Assembly (NCBI GenBank): GCA_016271365.2
Contig: CM057456.1
Location: forward strand, 613,123,501 to 613,187,500
Direction: 5' to 3'
Length of the DNA stretch: 64,000 nt
From: Neoceratodus forsteri
Taxonomy: Eukaryota > Chordata > Ceratodontiformes > Ceratodontidae
Part shown: piece after piece, positions 10,410 to 21,929 of the stretch
Position numbering within the stretch: position 1 is the first letter of the stretch
Layout of the letters: each line of letters starts with the position of its first letter
Made by a program: the position numbers and the translations under genes
Notes under the pieces: model-generated
Database searches by the model: none
What the model was told of the DNA's origin: nothing
Seen by the model: only the letters and a program-made list of their open reading frames with translations

Positions 10410-11460
10410 AAGGGGGGCTTCCGGTGATGACTAAATAGTGTCAGGAATTCTGCTTTACTACGTTTTTTTCAGCCTACTGATTAAGACTCTCAAGCTACTA
10501 GATTTGTGCAAAATTAATTAAATCTTTAGAAACCACTTTGGAAAGATATTCTCTACAAGCAACTGGGGCATTAAGACTACTTAAATGGATGTAGATATGA
10601 AGAATGTCCCCATCAAACACACACCACCGCCAACACCCAACAGGTCTGACCGCTCCAAACACTCTAAACAGAGGAAAACTCCACCAGCTTCTTTGAATAA
10701 GCACCAGCAACTCTTCTTCAAATACTTTTCTTTCAGAAGAAAAGTTTATGGCTGAACTGACTCCTTTGAAGGAATCCAAAGCAGCACTCATGGCAGATTC
10801 TAAAATTATCAGAAGTACATTGGAAAACCTCAATACAAGGCTTTCAGATGCCGAATGTCAAATTACATCACTTGAGAACTGGAAAAATAGCCTGGAGCCT
10901 GAGATTCCCACCCTTCGACAAACATTCCAAGATAAATTAGAGGATTTAGAGGGACACTCCCACAGAAACAACATTGTCATTTACGGTCTCGCCGAAGCTT
11001 TGGAAGGAACAAATTCTATACATTTCGTATGGGTATATGTGAAAATATTATGGGATCATCCCCAAATGGGGTGCAAAATGTGATTGAAAGTGAGCATAGA
11101 GCTTTACATCCATTACCCCCCAAAGGGGACCCTCTGAGGCCTTTTATTATTAAATTCCTATATTACCTAGACAGAGTACATATCTTAAATAAATCCAAAA
11201 ACTCCAGCCCACTCTTTGGGATGGAAAAAAAGATACGCATCTCTCAAGACCTTCCCCAAACAGTTTGTCAGGAAAGAAGAGTTCGCACCTATAGTTGGTA
11301 AATTAATAGCAGCCGGCATTAAGCTGAAGATGCTTTACCTTGCTAAGCTCACAATAAGTAAAGAAGGCACAAACTTCTCTTTCAATAATGTAACAAAAGC
11401 AAGAAACCAGCTGTCCAAGCTTTTTCCTGATTTGTTTAAGTCAGGCTGAAATAATGGAAA
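10410..11460 (+). mobile_element. L1-type LINE remnant: 5' end and ORF1 only
   Basis: The left edge resembles the start of vertebrate L1 elements (GGGGGCTTCCGGTGATG at about 10412). ORF1 follows. Nothing of the endonuclease or reverse transcriptase ORF is present: sequence after 11460 is a short palindromic MITE and then unrecognised DNA. The element was therefore deleted or rearranged after insertion. Confidence 0.65.
10585..11449 (+). pseudogene. L1 ORF1 nucleic-acid-binding protein (broken)
   Basis: ORF1p of L1 elements is a trimeric RNA-binding chaperone that packages its own transcript. A start at 10585 (MDVDMKNVP) leads through a basic, proline-rich stretch, then a frameshift near 10748. 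The coiled coil follows (LNTRLSDAECQITSLE), then the RRM start with the hallmark HSHRNNIVIYGLAEALEG near 10960. A second frameshift leads to EHRALHPLPPKGDPLRPFII at 11090-11150 and the C-terminal domain with FSFNNVTKARNQL at the end. Domain order is that of the Transposase_22 family. At least two frameshifts make it nonfunctional. Confidence 0.8.
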
Positions 11461-11499
11461 CTCGATGATCAAGTACAGTAATGAAACCATCTACAACTC

Positions 11500-11660
11500 G
11501 CTAATTAAGCAATAAGGCATGACAGGGTGTGGGTTGTGCTGAGATAACCTCACGCCTGGGTGGTTGGCACCAAGGCTGCAGACTGAGTGCATCCAACATC
11601 CCAGAAGTGAGGTTATCCCAGCACAACCCACACCCTGGAGTGCATTATTGCTATTATACA
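11500..11660. mobile_element. palindromic MITE, CAGGGTGTGGG family, copy 1
   Basis: CAGGGTGTGGGTTGTGCTG near 11524 is repeated as its reverse complement ending at 11637, with the following GATAACCTCAC also paired, giving arms of about 31 bp. The pairing continues outward less perfectly: AGCAATAAGGCATGA on the left corresponds to AGCAATAATGCACTC read inward from the right. A relative lies at about 53155-53335 in the opposite orientation. There is no coding capacity and target duplication is unclear. Confidence 0.7.
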
Positions 11661-11764
11661 ATGGCTCATTGTTATATAAAAAATAAAAATAAAAAAAATG
11701 TTTTTAGTAGATTTTCAGGGTGGCAATAAGCGCATCCATAAACAAATGCTCATCCAAAAGCTCA

Positions 11765-11875
11765 TCCAAATCAATGACAGTGAGGTTGTGCTGGGATAAC
11801 CTCACTGTGCCAGGGACATACTGACCAGTCAGAGTCCAGGAAATTTTCTTGCCATTGTATAATGGGTGATTGCTG
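11765..11875. repeat. degenerate relative of the palindromic MITE
   Basis: CAGTGAGGTTGTGCTGGGAT followed by AACCTCACTG (11778-11807) reuses the core words of the neighbouring MITE (GTGCTGGGATAACCTCAC). The flank at 11853 has CATTGTATAAT, also found beside copy 1 and beside the copy near 53157. It may be a rearranged second copy. Confidence 0.4.
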
Positions 11876-12339
11876 CTTTTAAGAATTAAGAGACACTAAT
11901 TTCAGTATAATTTTCTTAAATAATGGGTAGAAATGTAGACTTATAGGCTCAAAGACTGGTAAAAGAAAATATTAACCTTAAGTATTGTTTAGTTTAACTT
12001 CTACAATCTAGATTCCTGACTTTGCGGTTTATTTTTGGTTATTGAAGGCATTTGGTGTGTTTCAGACTAGAGTATCTGTTACGATGCCTCATTTGATGAA
12101 AATATGCAATCTAATAGTTTTATACAGCTATCCTAAAGAGAATAGAGTGAAGCAGAAGCTAGAACCTTCTTTGTGATACAGCATGTGTACATTTCTCCGA
12201 GGACTAGGAGAGGCCAAGCTTTATGAAGAAATACTGTTCAAATCTCTTTACTAGTTAGAATGGTTCAAGTAAGTTACTAATATATGATGCTTCTACAGAA
12301 TTTGTTTTAATCAGGAGGACGACATTTTAAAATTTCAGA
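11876..12339. other. no recognisable gene or element
   Basis: AT-rich sequence up to the 5' boundary of the CR1-type LINE. I see no domain, RNA or repeat structure. Confidence 0.4.
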
Positions 12340-12348
12340 GATATACAT

Positions 12349-12531
12349 TTGAAAGGTTCTTTCGAATATTTCTATTTGGCCAATATATTCAGAGATTGGT
12401 TTGAAGTTATTGGTGACTGGGGACCCACCTGGAGGGATGGAGGTTTGTTCAAGCCTGATGGCCTGCATCCATCCTGGAGGGGAATCCAAGCACTCAGTGA
12501 TAAGTTTAATGCTACATTGACAAGCATTTAA
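12349..12531 (+). pseudogene. CR1 ORF1 C-terminal esterase-domain remnant
   Basis: The frame reads to a stop at 12531 and contains GGLFKPDGLHPSWRGIQALS. The DGLH at 12457-12468 matches the DxxH block that carries two catalytic residues of SGNH-type esterases, which many CR1 ORF1 proteins contain at their C-terminus. Upstream esterase blocks (the GDS serine motif) are absent because the element is truncated. A stretch of about 300 bp with stops separates it from ORF2. The esterase assignment is from motif recognition only. Confidence 0.6.
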
Positions 12532-12835
12532 ACTAGCAAAGGGGAGTGGCAGACCAGCAAGGAGGGTACCTACTTGCTCACCCCCCACAGCTAGCACTGG
12601 AACCAGTGAACCAGAGGAGTGGCTATCTCTACAAAGCAGTGTGCAAAAGATGGAGATTAGCGCCCAAGAGGTGGATCGGCAGAAAAGGGGCAAAATTCAA
12701 CAGAAGGGCAGACAGCAAGGAGAACCAGGGATAAAGGACAACCAAGGAAGGGGCTGGAGTAGAACAGTGAAACAGTCTAGGGAGGTCAAATCATGGAAAG
12801 CCATGTGAACCAATGCCAGAAGCCTTAGCAACAAG

Positions 12836-15530
12836 ATGGAAGATCTGGAGGCTGCCATGGTGCAGTCAGACCTGGACATTGTGGCCATCACTGAAACCTG
12901 GCGTAATAACCACGACTGGGAGATGGCCATACCTGGCTACAACATATTCAGAAGAGACAGGGCAGGTAGAAAGGGAGGAGGAGTGGCACTGTATGTGAAA
13001 AATAACATAAGGGCCACAGAGATCCAGGAGGAACAAAATGGGGGAGAGATACTGTGGGTTAAGCTGGAAAGGAAAATGGGGCCAGCCATCTGCACAGGTG
13101 TGGTCTGTAGACCACCGGCCCAGGAGGAAGAAACAGATAGGGAGCTGATGATAGCCATCCAAAGGATGGCAGACAAGAGTGAGGTAGCACTGGTTGGAGA
13201 CTTCAATATTCCAGACGTGGACTGGAGCATCCTAGCAGCAGCATCAACAAGGAGCAGATTTATCCTGGACTCCCTTCAGGGTGCCTTCCTCAAGCAACTG
13301 GTCATGCAACCAACTCGGCAGAAAGCAATACTGGACCTTGTGCTCACAAACAGGGACAGTGTGATGGGGGTAACAGTGGGGGAGCACCTGAGGAACAGTG
13401 ACCACCAGTCATTGTGGTTTGAAATCACAGAAAGAGCAGAACCAAACCACACAAAAACACGTATTCTGGATTTTAGGGGGGCAGACTTTGGGAAAATGGG
13501 AGATATTTGAAAGAGGCATTAAGGGAAAGGGCGAGGAATCAGGGGTTGAGGAACAGTGGGCAGTATTTAAAATGGGGATTACAAGAGCAACAGAATTATG
13601 CATTAAGCAGGTTAGCAAGAGGAAAACCATTATGGTTTTCCAAAGAGCTAGCAAAGAAAGTGAAAGCCAAAAAGATTGCATTCAGGCAATACAAAAAGAC
13701 ACAGGCAGAAGGGGCTAGGGAGAAGTACCAGGAGACGCAAAGGGAGGCAGGGAGATCAGTAAGGGAAGCCAAAGCTCAGACAGAAGAACACATTGCAAAA
13801 TCAGTGGGTAGAGGGGACAAAACCTTTTACAGGTACATAAGTGAAAAAAGAAAGGCAAAGGGAGGAGTAGTGAGACTGAAGGGGGAGGATGGGGCCGCGT
13901 GGAGGATGACAACAGTAAAGCTGACATATTGAACAGGTATTTCTGCTCAGTCTTTACTGAGGAAGAGGAGGGTAATGGGTCTGAAGGGAGTACAAGGGGT
14001 GAGAATGGTGCAGAAATGGACACAAGACCCTTTACTCGAGAAAGGGTCCTGAAGGAACTGGAAGTAATAAGAGTTGATAAAGCAATGGGGCCCGATGGGG
14101 TGCACCCCAGGGTCCTTAAAGAACTAAGAGAGGTGGTGGCTGAACCTCTGGCTATCCTGTTTAGCCGATCACTGGAAACAGGGGAGGTACCCAAAGACTG
14201 GAGGACAGCAGAATGTAGTCCCCTTATACAAAAGTGGGAACAAAGAGGAAGCAGGAAACTACAGACCAGTCAGCCTCACCTCAGTAGTGGGGAAGATCAT
14301 GGAAGCACTACTGAAGGAGAGACTTGTGGAACATCTGGTTGTCAATGGACTACAGGACCCAAGGCAGCATGGTTTCACCAGGGGGCGGTCATGTCAGACC
14401 AACCTCATTGAATTTTTTGACTGGGTGACTAGGGAGGTGGATCAGGGGAGGGCAGTGGACATGGCCTATCTGGACTTCAGCAAGGCGCTTGACACTGTGC
14501 CACATAGAAGACTATTACACAAACTGGGGAATATGGGTGTGGGCAGGACAGTAGTGTGGTGGGTAGGTAACTGGCTGTGCAGCAGGACACAGAGGGTGGT
14601 GGTAAATGGCTGTCACTCCACAGAGGGAAGAGTGACCAGTGGGGTACCAGAGGGATCAGTGCTGGGACCAATCCTATTCAACATATTCATCAGTGACATT
14701 GTGCAGGACCTAGAAGGCAGAATTTCACTGTTCGCTGATGACACAAAGCTCTGTAACAGAGTAGACACACCAGAGGGTGTAGACAGAATGAGAAGGGACC
14801 TGCAGAAACTTGAAGAATGGTCAGGGGGTTGGCAGTTGAAATTCAATGCAAAGAAGTGCAAGATAATGCATATCTGGCACAAAAACCCTGGCACAATATA
14901 TCAGTTGGGGGTGAGGATATAGCATGCACCAAGCTTGGGGTTATCATCTCTGATGACCTCAAGGTAGGGAAACAGTGTGACAAGGCATCAGGTAAAGCAA
15001 ATAGGATGCTGGGATGCATAGGCAGGGGCATCACCAGCAGGAAAAGGGAGGTCATAATTCCACTATACAACACACTAGTGAGGCCCCACCTGGAGTACAG
15101 TGTACAGTTCTGGAGACCTTACCTACATAAAGACATAGACAGGGTAGAGAAGGTTCAGAGGAGGGCAACAAAGATGGTACATGGATTGCATCACAAGTCC
15201 TATGAGGACAGGATGAAGGAACTGAATATGTACTCCCTGGAGGAGAGGAGGGAGAGAGGGGATATGATAGAGACTTACAAGTATCTTACAGGGAGGAACA
15301 GGGTGCAGGAATACACTATTTTTAAGCGAAAAAGATGGTCCAGGATTAGAGGGTGTGGGATGAAGTTGGAGGGAGGACGATTCAGAGGAAACGTGAGGAA
15401 GAACTTCTTCACAGAACGGGTGGTGGACAAGTGGAACACCCTGCCAGAGGAAATGGTGGGGGCCGAAACAATCACGGGATTTAAGAATGCATGGGATAGA
15501 CATAAAGGAATTCTGGAGGTCAGGGGTTAG
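12836..15530 (+). pseudogene. CR1 ORF2: endonuclease and reverse transcriptase (frameshifted)
   Basis: The endonuclease is open at 12836-13510: SDLDIVAITETWRNN, RRDRAGRKGGGVALYVKNN, LVGDFNIPDVDW, LDLVLTNRD and SDHQSLWFEI. A frameshift near 13507 enters the basic linker. The reverse transcriptase starts at about 14070 with MGPDGVHPRVLKELREV, shifts frame near 14240, then gives HGFTRGRSCQTNL, YLDFSKALDTVPHRRLL, GSVLGPILFNIFI and the catalytic FADD at 14731-14742. A further shift near 14890 leads to the C-terminal region (VRPHLEYSVQFWRPYLHKDI, RATKMVHGL), ending at 15530. All main motifs are intact, so this is a relatively young copy disabled by a few indels. Confidence 0.85.
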
Positions 15531-15640
15531 GGGCAACAGACTTCTAGGAAAACATAAACTGAACTTACAAGCTCAAATGGGCAGACTGGGTGGGCCACAG
15601 GCCCTTATCTGCCGGCACTGTCTATGTATCTATGTAAAGC

Positions 15641-16360
15641 ATAACATATTATTATACACTGTAAACTGATAAGTTTGAAGTTTCATGAGATTTGATTCAC
15701 TGTTTTCGTCGGGTGAGGTTTTCTTCGTTCTGATCATTTGGTTGGAATCATTAGATTGAGAAACTGTGCAAGATCAATGGTATACTTTGACAATCTCTGT
15801 TCTTTATACTAACCTCTCATGGCTTTACTGATTTCTCGGTAATTTATTTTAAACTTCCTTTGGTAGGGCTTAACTGTATTAATGTTTCCTTTCTCTTAAT
15901 GTTTTATGTTCACATTCCTGAAGCAACTGCTAGAACCTTCTGAAAGAGAAAGTCTGTGCTTCTCTAGGACCTGTTTTAGTCAAGTAAAGAGAACATTTTG
16001 CCAGTATATGTAAATAACCGTTAAAACCTCTCACTTGGTATTTTTTTTAGTTGTTAAAAGTCCTTTAAAGATTAATTCATCAATGTTTAAAGACATTAAA
16101 CTAGAATATAGCACAAACCAATAAGCTCGGTGTAAGAATTAGTTTTAATTTATTTATGTTTGGAAATGGCCCACCTTCGATTATTTATTTATATTTCTTT
16201 ATATGAGAAAGAAATATATGATTACTATTTTGCTTGAAAAACTTGGAATTCGCATTACCCCGTTAATCATTTATCAGAATAAACATAATGGAAGTAACAG
16301 AAGGATGACTGAAATGCTGGAATCCTATAGTACTATCCCCATTTTGATCTATCTTAAAAC
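15641..16360. other. no recognisable gene or element
   Basis: AT-rich sequence between the CR1 3' end and the satellite array. I see no conserved protein, RNA or repeat. Confidence 0.4.
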
Positions 16361-19300
16361 AGTGGGTGACAACTAAGCCTATAGAAGTCTTCTTCCTGAG
16401 AAAGCATCAGAAGAGTCAGAGCTATCATCATTGTCAGTGTGAGGCTCTTAGCCCTGAAGGAAGTGCTTGAAACTGGGCCAGGAAGTTACAGGGTAATAGA
16501 CCTGGAAGTCACAGGGGAATGCCAGCAGCTCTACCCATCTGAGTACACCAAATCTGGGTGAGTTTTTTACTTTGGCCCACCCACTGACAAACATGCATAT
16601 GGATGACAACATCTCTAGGCAGCATCAGGGGCATCAGGGCTATCATCTCTGTGAGTTTGGGGCTCCTAGTTCTGAGAGAAGCGGTTGAAGCTGGGCCTGG
16701 AAGTCACAGGGTAATAGGCATGGAAGTCAAAGGGTAGTAGGCCTGGAAGTCACCGAAGAGCTCAGTATATTTGCCCTGGCTGACTGCACTGAATCCTGGG
16801 TAAGAATTGTATCTCAACCTCCTGGATGACAACCAAGCCTATGGAAGTCGCCACACTGTGGGAGCATTAGTGAGTCAGAGCTATCTTCCCAATGAGTATG
16901 AGGCTCCTAGCCCTGAGGGAGGTGGTTGCAGCTGGGCCTTGAAGTCACAGGGTAGTAGGCCTGGATGTCACAGTGCAATATGCCTGGATGTCATGGGTGG
17001 AGGCCAGCGTCTCTACCCAGGCAGACTGCACTGAATGCTGGGTAAGAATTGTACCTCAGCCCCCTGGTTGACAACCAAGTCTATAGAAGTCTCCTCACTG
17101 TGGGAGCATCAGTGGAGTTAGAGCTATGATCCCTTTGAGTTTGGGGCTCCTAGCCCCGGGGGAAGTGTTTAAAGCAGGGCCAGGAAGTCACACGATAATA
17201 GGCCTGGACGTCACAAGGTAATAGGCCTGGAAGTTACGGGGGTTGGGGGTTAGGCCACCATCTCTACACTGAATCCTGGGTAAGAAATGTAACTCATCCC
17301 ACCATCTGACAACCAGGCCTATGGAAGTCTCCACACTGTGGGAGCATCAGTAGAGTCAGAGCTATCATCCTTGTGATTTGGGGGGTTCTAGCCCTGAGGA
17401 AATTGATTAAAGCTGGGCCTGGAAGTCATAGGGTAATACACCTCAAAGTCACATGGTAATAGGCCTGGCTGTCACAGGGGGAGGCCAGCATCTCTACCCA
17501 GGATGATTGCACTGAATCCAGGGTAAGAATTGTACCTCAGCCCCATGGGTGACAATGAAGCCTGTGGAAGTCTCCAACATATGGGAGCATCACGGGAGTC
17601 ATGGCTATTATCCATGTGAGTTTCACGCTCCTAGTCCTGAGGGAGGTGGCTGATGCTGGACCTGGAAGTCACAGGGCAATAGTCCTGGAAGTCACAAGGT
17701 AATGTGCCTGGAAGTCACAGGGGGAGGCCAGTATATCTATTCAGGCTGACTCCACTGAATCCTGGTTAAGAATAGTACCTCAGCCCCCAGGCTGAAAAAC
17801 AAGCCTATGGAACTCTCCATGCTGTAGGAGCATTAGTGTAGCTATCATCTCTGTGAGTTGGGAGCTCCTAGCCTGAGGGAAATGGTTGAAGGTGGGCCTG
17901 GAAGTCACTGGGTAACAGGCCTCGAAGTCACAGGGCAATAGGCCTGTAAGTCAAAGGAGGGAGCCCAGTATCTCTACCCACGCTGACTCCACTGAATCCT
18001 GGGTAAGAACTGTACCTCAGCACCCTGACTAACAACAAAGCCTATGGAAGTCTCTACACTGTAGGAGCATCAGTGGAGTCATTGCTATCTTCTCTGTGAG
18101 AATGGAGCTTCTAGCACTGAGGGAAGTGGTTGCAGCTGGGCCTGGAAGTCACAGGGTAATAGGCCTGGAAGTCACAGAGTATTAGTCCTGGAAGTCTTGG
18201 GGGAGGCCAATATCTCTACTTAGGCTGACTGCACTGAATCCTGGGTAAGAATTGTACCTCATCCCCCTGGCTCACAACCAATTCTATGTAAGTCTCCACA
18301 CTGTGGGAACATCAGTGGAGTCAGTGCTATCATCCCTGTGAGTTTGGGACTCCAATCCCTGAGGGATGCGGCTAAATCTGGGCCTCCAAGTCGCAGGGTA
18401 ATGGGAATGGAAGTCTCAGGGTAATAGGCCTGGAAGTCTCGGGGGCACCAGCATCTGAACCCAGACTCACTGCACTGAATCCTAGGTAAGAATTGTACCT
18501 CATCCCCCTTGCTGCAAATCAAGCCTATGGAAGTCTCCATGCTCTGGGAGCATCAGTGGAGACAAGACAATCATCCCTGTCAGTTTGGGGCTTCTAGCCT
18601 GAAGGATGTTTTTGAAGTTGGGCATGGAAGTCACAGGGTAATAGGCCTGCATGTCACAGTGTAATAGGCCTGGAAGTCACAGGGGATGCTCTACCAGGCT
18701 GACTGCACTGGATCCTGGGTCAGAATTGTACTTCATCCCCCTGGCTGACAACCAAGCCTACTGAACTCTATGCTATAGGAGCATCAGAATAGTCAGAGCT
18801 ATCATCCCTGTGCATTTGAGGCTCCTAGGGCCAAGGTTAGTGGTTGAAGCAGGGCCTGGAAATCACAGGGTAATAGTCCAAGAAGTACCAGGGGGAGGCC
18901 AGTATCTCTTCCCTGGCTGAGTACACTGAATCCTGGGTAAGAATTGTACCCATACCTCAACCCCTCCCGGCTCATAACCAAGTCTTTGGAAGTCTCCACA
19001 CAATGGGAGCATCAGTGGAGTCAGAGCTATCATCCCTGTGAGTTTGGGGCTGATAGCACTGAGGGAAGTGGTTGAAGCTGGACCTGGAAGTCACACGGTA
19101 AAAGGCATTGAAGTCACAGGTAATAGGCGTGGAAGTCACAGGGGGGAGGCCAGCATGTCTACCCAGGCTGACTGCATTGAATTCTAGGTAAGAACTTCAC
19201 CTAAACCCCCTGGGTGACAACCAAGCCTATGGAAGTCTTCACCCTGAGGGAGCATCAGGGAAATCAGAGTGATCATTGCTGTGGGTTTGGGGCTCCTAGT

Positions 19301-21285
19301 CCTGAAGGAAGTGGTTGAAACTGGGCCAGGAAGTTGCAGGGTAATAGGTCTGGAAGTCACATGATAACAGGCGTGAAAGTATTATGGTGAAGCTAGCATC
19401 TCATCCCAGGCCAACTGCACTGCTAGCCCTGAGGGAAGTGGTTGTAGCTGGGCTTAGAAATCACATGGTAGTAGGCCTTGAAGTCACAGGGTAATAGGAC
19501 TGGAAGTCACAGGGGGAGGCATGCACCTTTACCCAGGCTGACTGCAATGAATCCAGAGTAAGAATTGTACCACACCCTCCAGGGTGACAATAAAGCCTCT
19601 GGAAGTCTCAACCATGTTGGAGAATCACAGGAGTCATCCCTGTAAGTTTGGGGCTCCTAGCCCTGATGGAAGTGGTTGAAGCTGGGCCTGGGTGTCACAG
19701 TGCAATAGTCCTGGAAGTCTCAGGGTAATAGGACTGGAAGTCACAGGGTAATAGGCCAGGAAGGCACAGTGGGGAGGTATGCACCTCTACCCAGGCTGAC
19801 TGCAGTGAATCCAGAGTAAGAATTGTACCACACCCCCCGGGTGACAATAAAGCCTCTGGAAGTCTCAACCATGTTGGAGAATCACAGGAATCAGAGCTAT
19901 TATCCCTGTGAGTATGGGGCTCTTAGCCCTGATGGAAGTGGTTGATGCTGGGCCTGGAAGTCAAAGAGCAATAGGCTTGGAAGTAACAGTGGGAGGCAAG
20001 CCTCTCTACCCAGGTTGACTGCACCGAATCTTGGGTTAGACTAGTTCCTCAGCCCCCTGGCTGACAACCAAGCTTTTGGAAATCTCCACACTGTGGGAGC
20101 ATCAGTGGAGTCAGAGCTATCATCATTGTGAGTTTAGAGCTCCTTGGCTTGAGGAAAGTGGTTGAAGCTGGGCCTGGAAGTCCCATGATAATATGCCAGG
20201 ATGTCACAGTGTAATACACCTGGATGTCACAGGGGGGAGGCCAGTATCTCTACCCAAGCAGACTGCACTGAATTCTGGGTAAGAATTGTACCTCAGTTCC
20301 CTGACTGAAAACCAAGCCTATGAAAGTCTCTTCACTTAGAAGCATCATTTGAGTCAGATCTATCATCCCTTTGAGTTTGGGACTCCTAGCCCTAGAGAAA
20401 GTGGTTGAAGTTGGGCCTGGAGGTTACACAATAACAGGCCTGGAAGTCATGGGGGAGGGGCTGGGCCAGCATCTCTACTCAGGCTGACTGCACTGAATCC
20501 TGGGTAAGAAATGTAACTCATTCCTCTGTCTGTCAACCAAGCCGATAGAAATCTACAGACTATGGGAGCATCAGTGGAGTCAGAGCTATAATTACTGTGA
20601 TTTTGGGGCTTCTAGCCTTGAGGGAATTGATTGAATCTGGGACTGGAAGTCACATGGTAATAGGCCTGGACATCACAGGAGGGAGGCCAGCATCTCTGCC
20701 CAGGCTGACTGCAGTGAATCCAGGGTAAAAATTGTACCTCTGCCCCATTGGTGACAATGAAGCTTGTGGAAGTCTCCACCATATGGGAGCCTCACAGGAG
20801 TCAGAACTATTATCCTTGTGAGTTTGGGGCTCCTAGCCCTGAGGGAAGTGGTTGAAGCTAGGACTGGAAGTCACACGGGTAACAGGCCTGGAAGTCATGG
20901 GGGAGGCCAGTATCTATACTCAGGCTGACTGCATTGAATCCTGAGTAAGAATTTTACTTCACCCCCTGGCTGATTTCCAAGCCTATGGAACTCTTGACAC
21001 TGTAGGAGCATTAGTGGAGTCAGAGATCATCCCTGTGAGTTTGGAGCTCCTAGCCTGGGGGAAAATGGTTCAAGCTTGGCGTGGAAGTCACAGGGCAATT
21101 ATTCTGGAAGTCACAGAGTAATAGGCCTGGAAGTCAGTAGGGGGAGGCAAGCATCTCTTCCAAAGCCGACTGCATTGAATCCTGGGTAAGACTTGAACCT
21201 TTGCCCCCTCGCTGACAACCAAGCCCATGGAAATCGTCACACTGTGGGAGCATCAGTAGAGGCAGAGCTATCATCCCTGTGAGGG
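16361..21285. repeat. ~240-bp satellite array, block 1
   Basis: Monomers average about 240 bp: the landmark GGGAGCATCA recurs near 17101, 17340, 17582, 17826, 18062, 18307, 18547 and 18778, spacings of 231-245. The consensus includes CTGACTGCACTGAATCCTGG, GTAAGAATTGTACCTCAGCC, GAAGTCTCCACACTGTGGG and GTTTGGGGCTCCTAGCCCTG. Each monomer also holds one to four copies of a 23-bp subrepeat (GGAAGTCACAGGGTAATAGG plus CCT), and this number accounts for much of the length variation. Divergence between monomers is moderate. The array is the substrate for later insertions, and its phase resumes on the far side of each. No transcription unit is evident. Confidence 0.92.
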
Positions 21286-21289
21286 GAGT

Positions 21290-21620
21290 AATACTATATC
21301 CCAACATTCCATATCCTGACACACAGGGTACTGAGCACTGTTGCCCAAAATCATCTTTTTCGGAATTGCCTATATCCTGACATTCAGCATCCCGACATTT
21401 AGTATTCTGACACACAGGATACTGAGCACTGTTGCCCAAACTCCTCTTTTCCAGAATTGCCTATATCCTGACATTCAGCATCCCAACATTCACTATTACG
21501 GCACGCCGGATACTGAGCACTGTTGCCCGAAATCCTCTTTTTCAGAATTGCAATTTCCTGACATTCAGTATCCTGACACACAGGATACTGAGCACTGTTG
21601 CCCAAAATGATCATTTGCAG
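21290..21620. repeat. subterminal tandem repeat of the MULE element
   Basis: ACTGAGCACTGTTGCCC recurs at 21330, 21421, 21512 and 21587, giving spacings of 91, 91 and 75 bp. Each unit also contains a CCTGACATTCAGCATCC word and a TCAGAATTGC-type word. Repeated subterminal motifs are common in Mutator-like and related DNA transposons, where they can bind transposase. That role is an inference here. Confidence 0.7.
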
Positions 21621-21929
21621 AATTGACAATAGGTTGACATGAGACTGCAGGTATGCTTGCGTGTCTCATGTGACGGTTTCTTTATGTGTGTTTTTTTGTT
21701 TTGATTTTTTTTTTTGTATTTTTGTGTTGTGCATTTGGGTGATTTAGTGCTTGGTGCGGACATTTTCTGCAATTCAACAGTGTTCAGGGAAGTGGTACTT
21801 AGTTGGAATAGCAGGTGTTCATATAGGAGGGATGTGCTGATCCATTGGAGGGAGGTTCTGTTCACGTGGGGATTTTATAATATTGTGCTATGTACCAGTG
21901 TTCGGAGGTACTCTGCGGTGAAATAGTTC

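Larger units (their letters stand above)
12340..15640 (+). mobile_element. CR1-type LINE, copy 1
   Basis: This copy begins inside ORF1, so it is 5' truncated, and runs to a 3' end containing GGGCAGACTGGGTGGGCCA, then CTTATCTGCCG and a short tandem of CTATGTAT. That 3' architecture is typical of CR1-family LINEs. ORF1 residue (12349-12531) and ORF2 (about 12836-15530) are in the expected order. A second, more decayed copy is at about 44400-46995 with the same layout. No clear target duplication was found. Confidence 0.85.
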
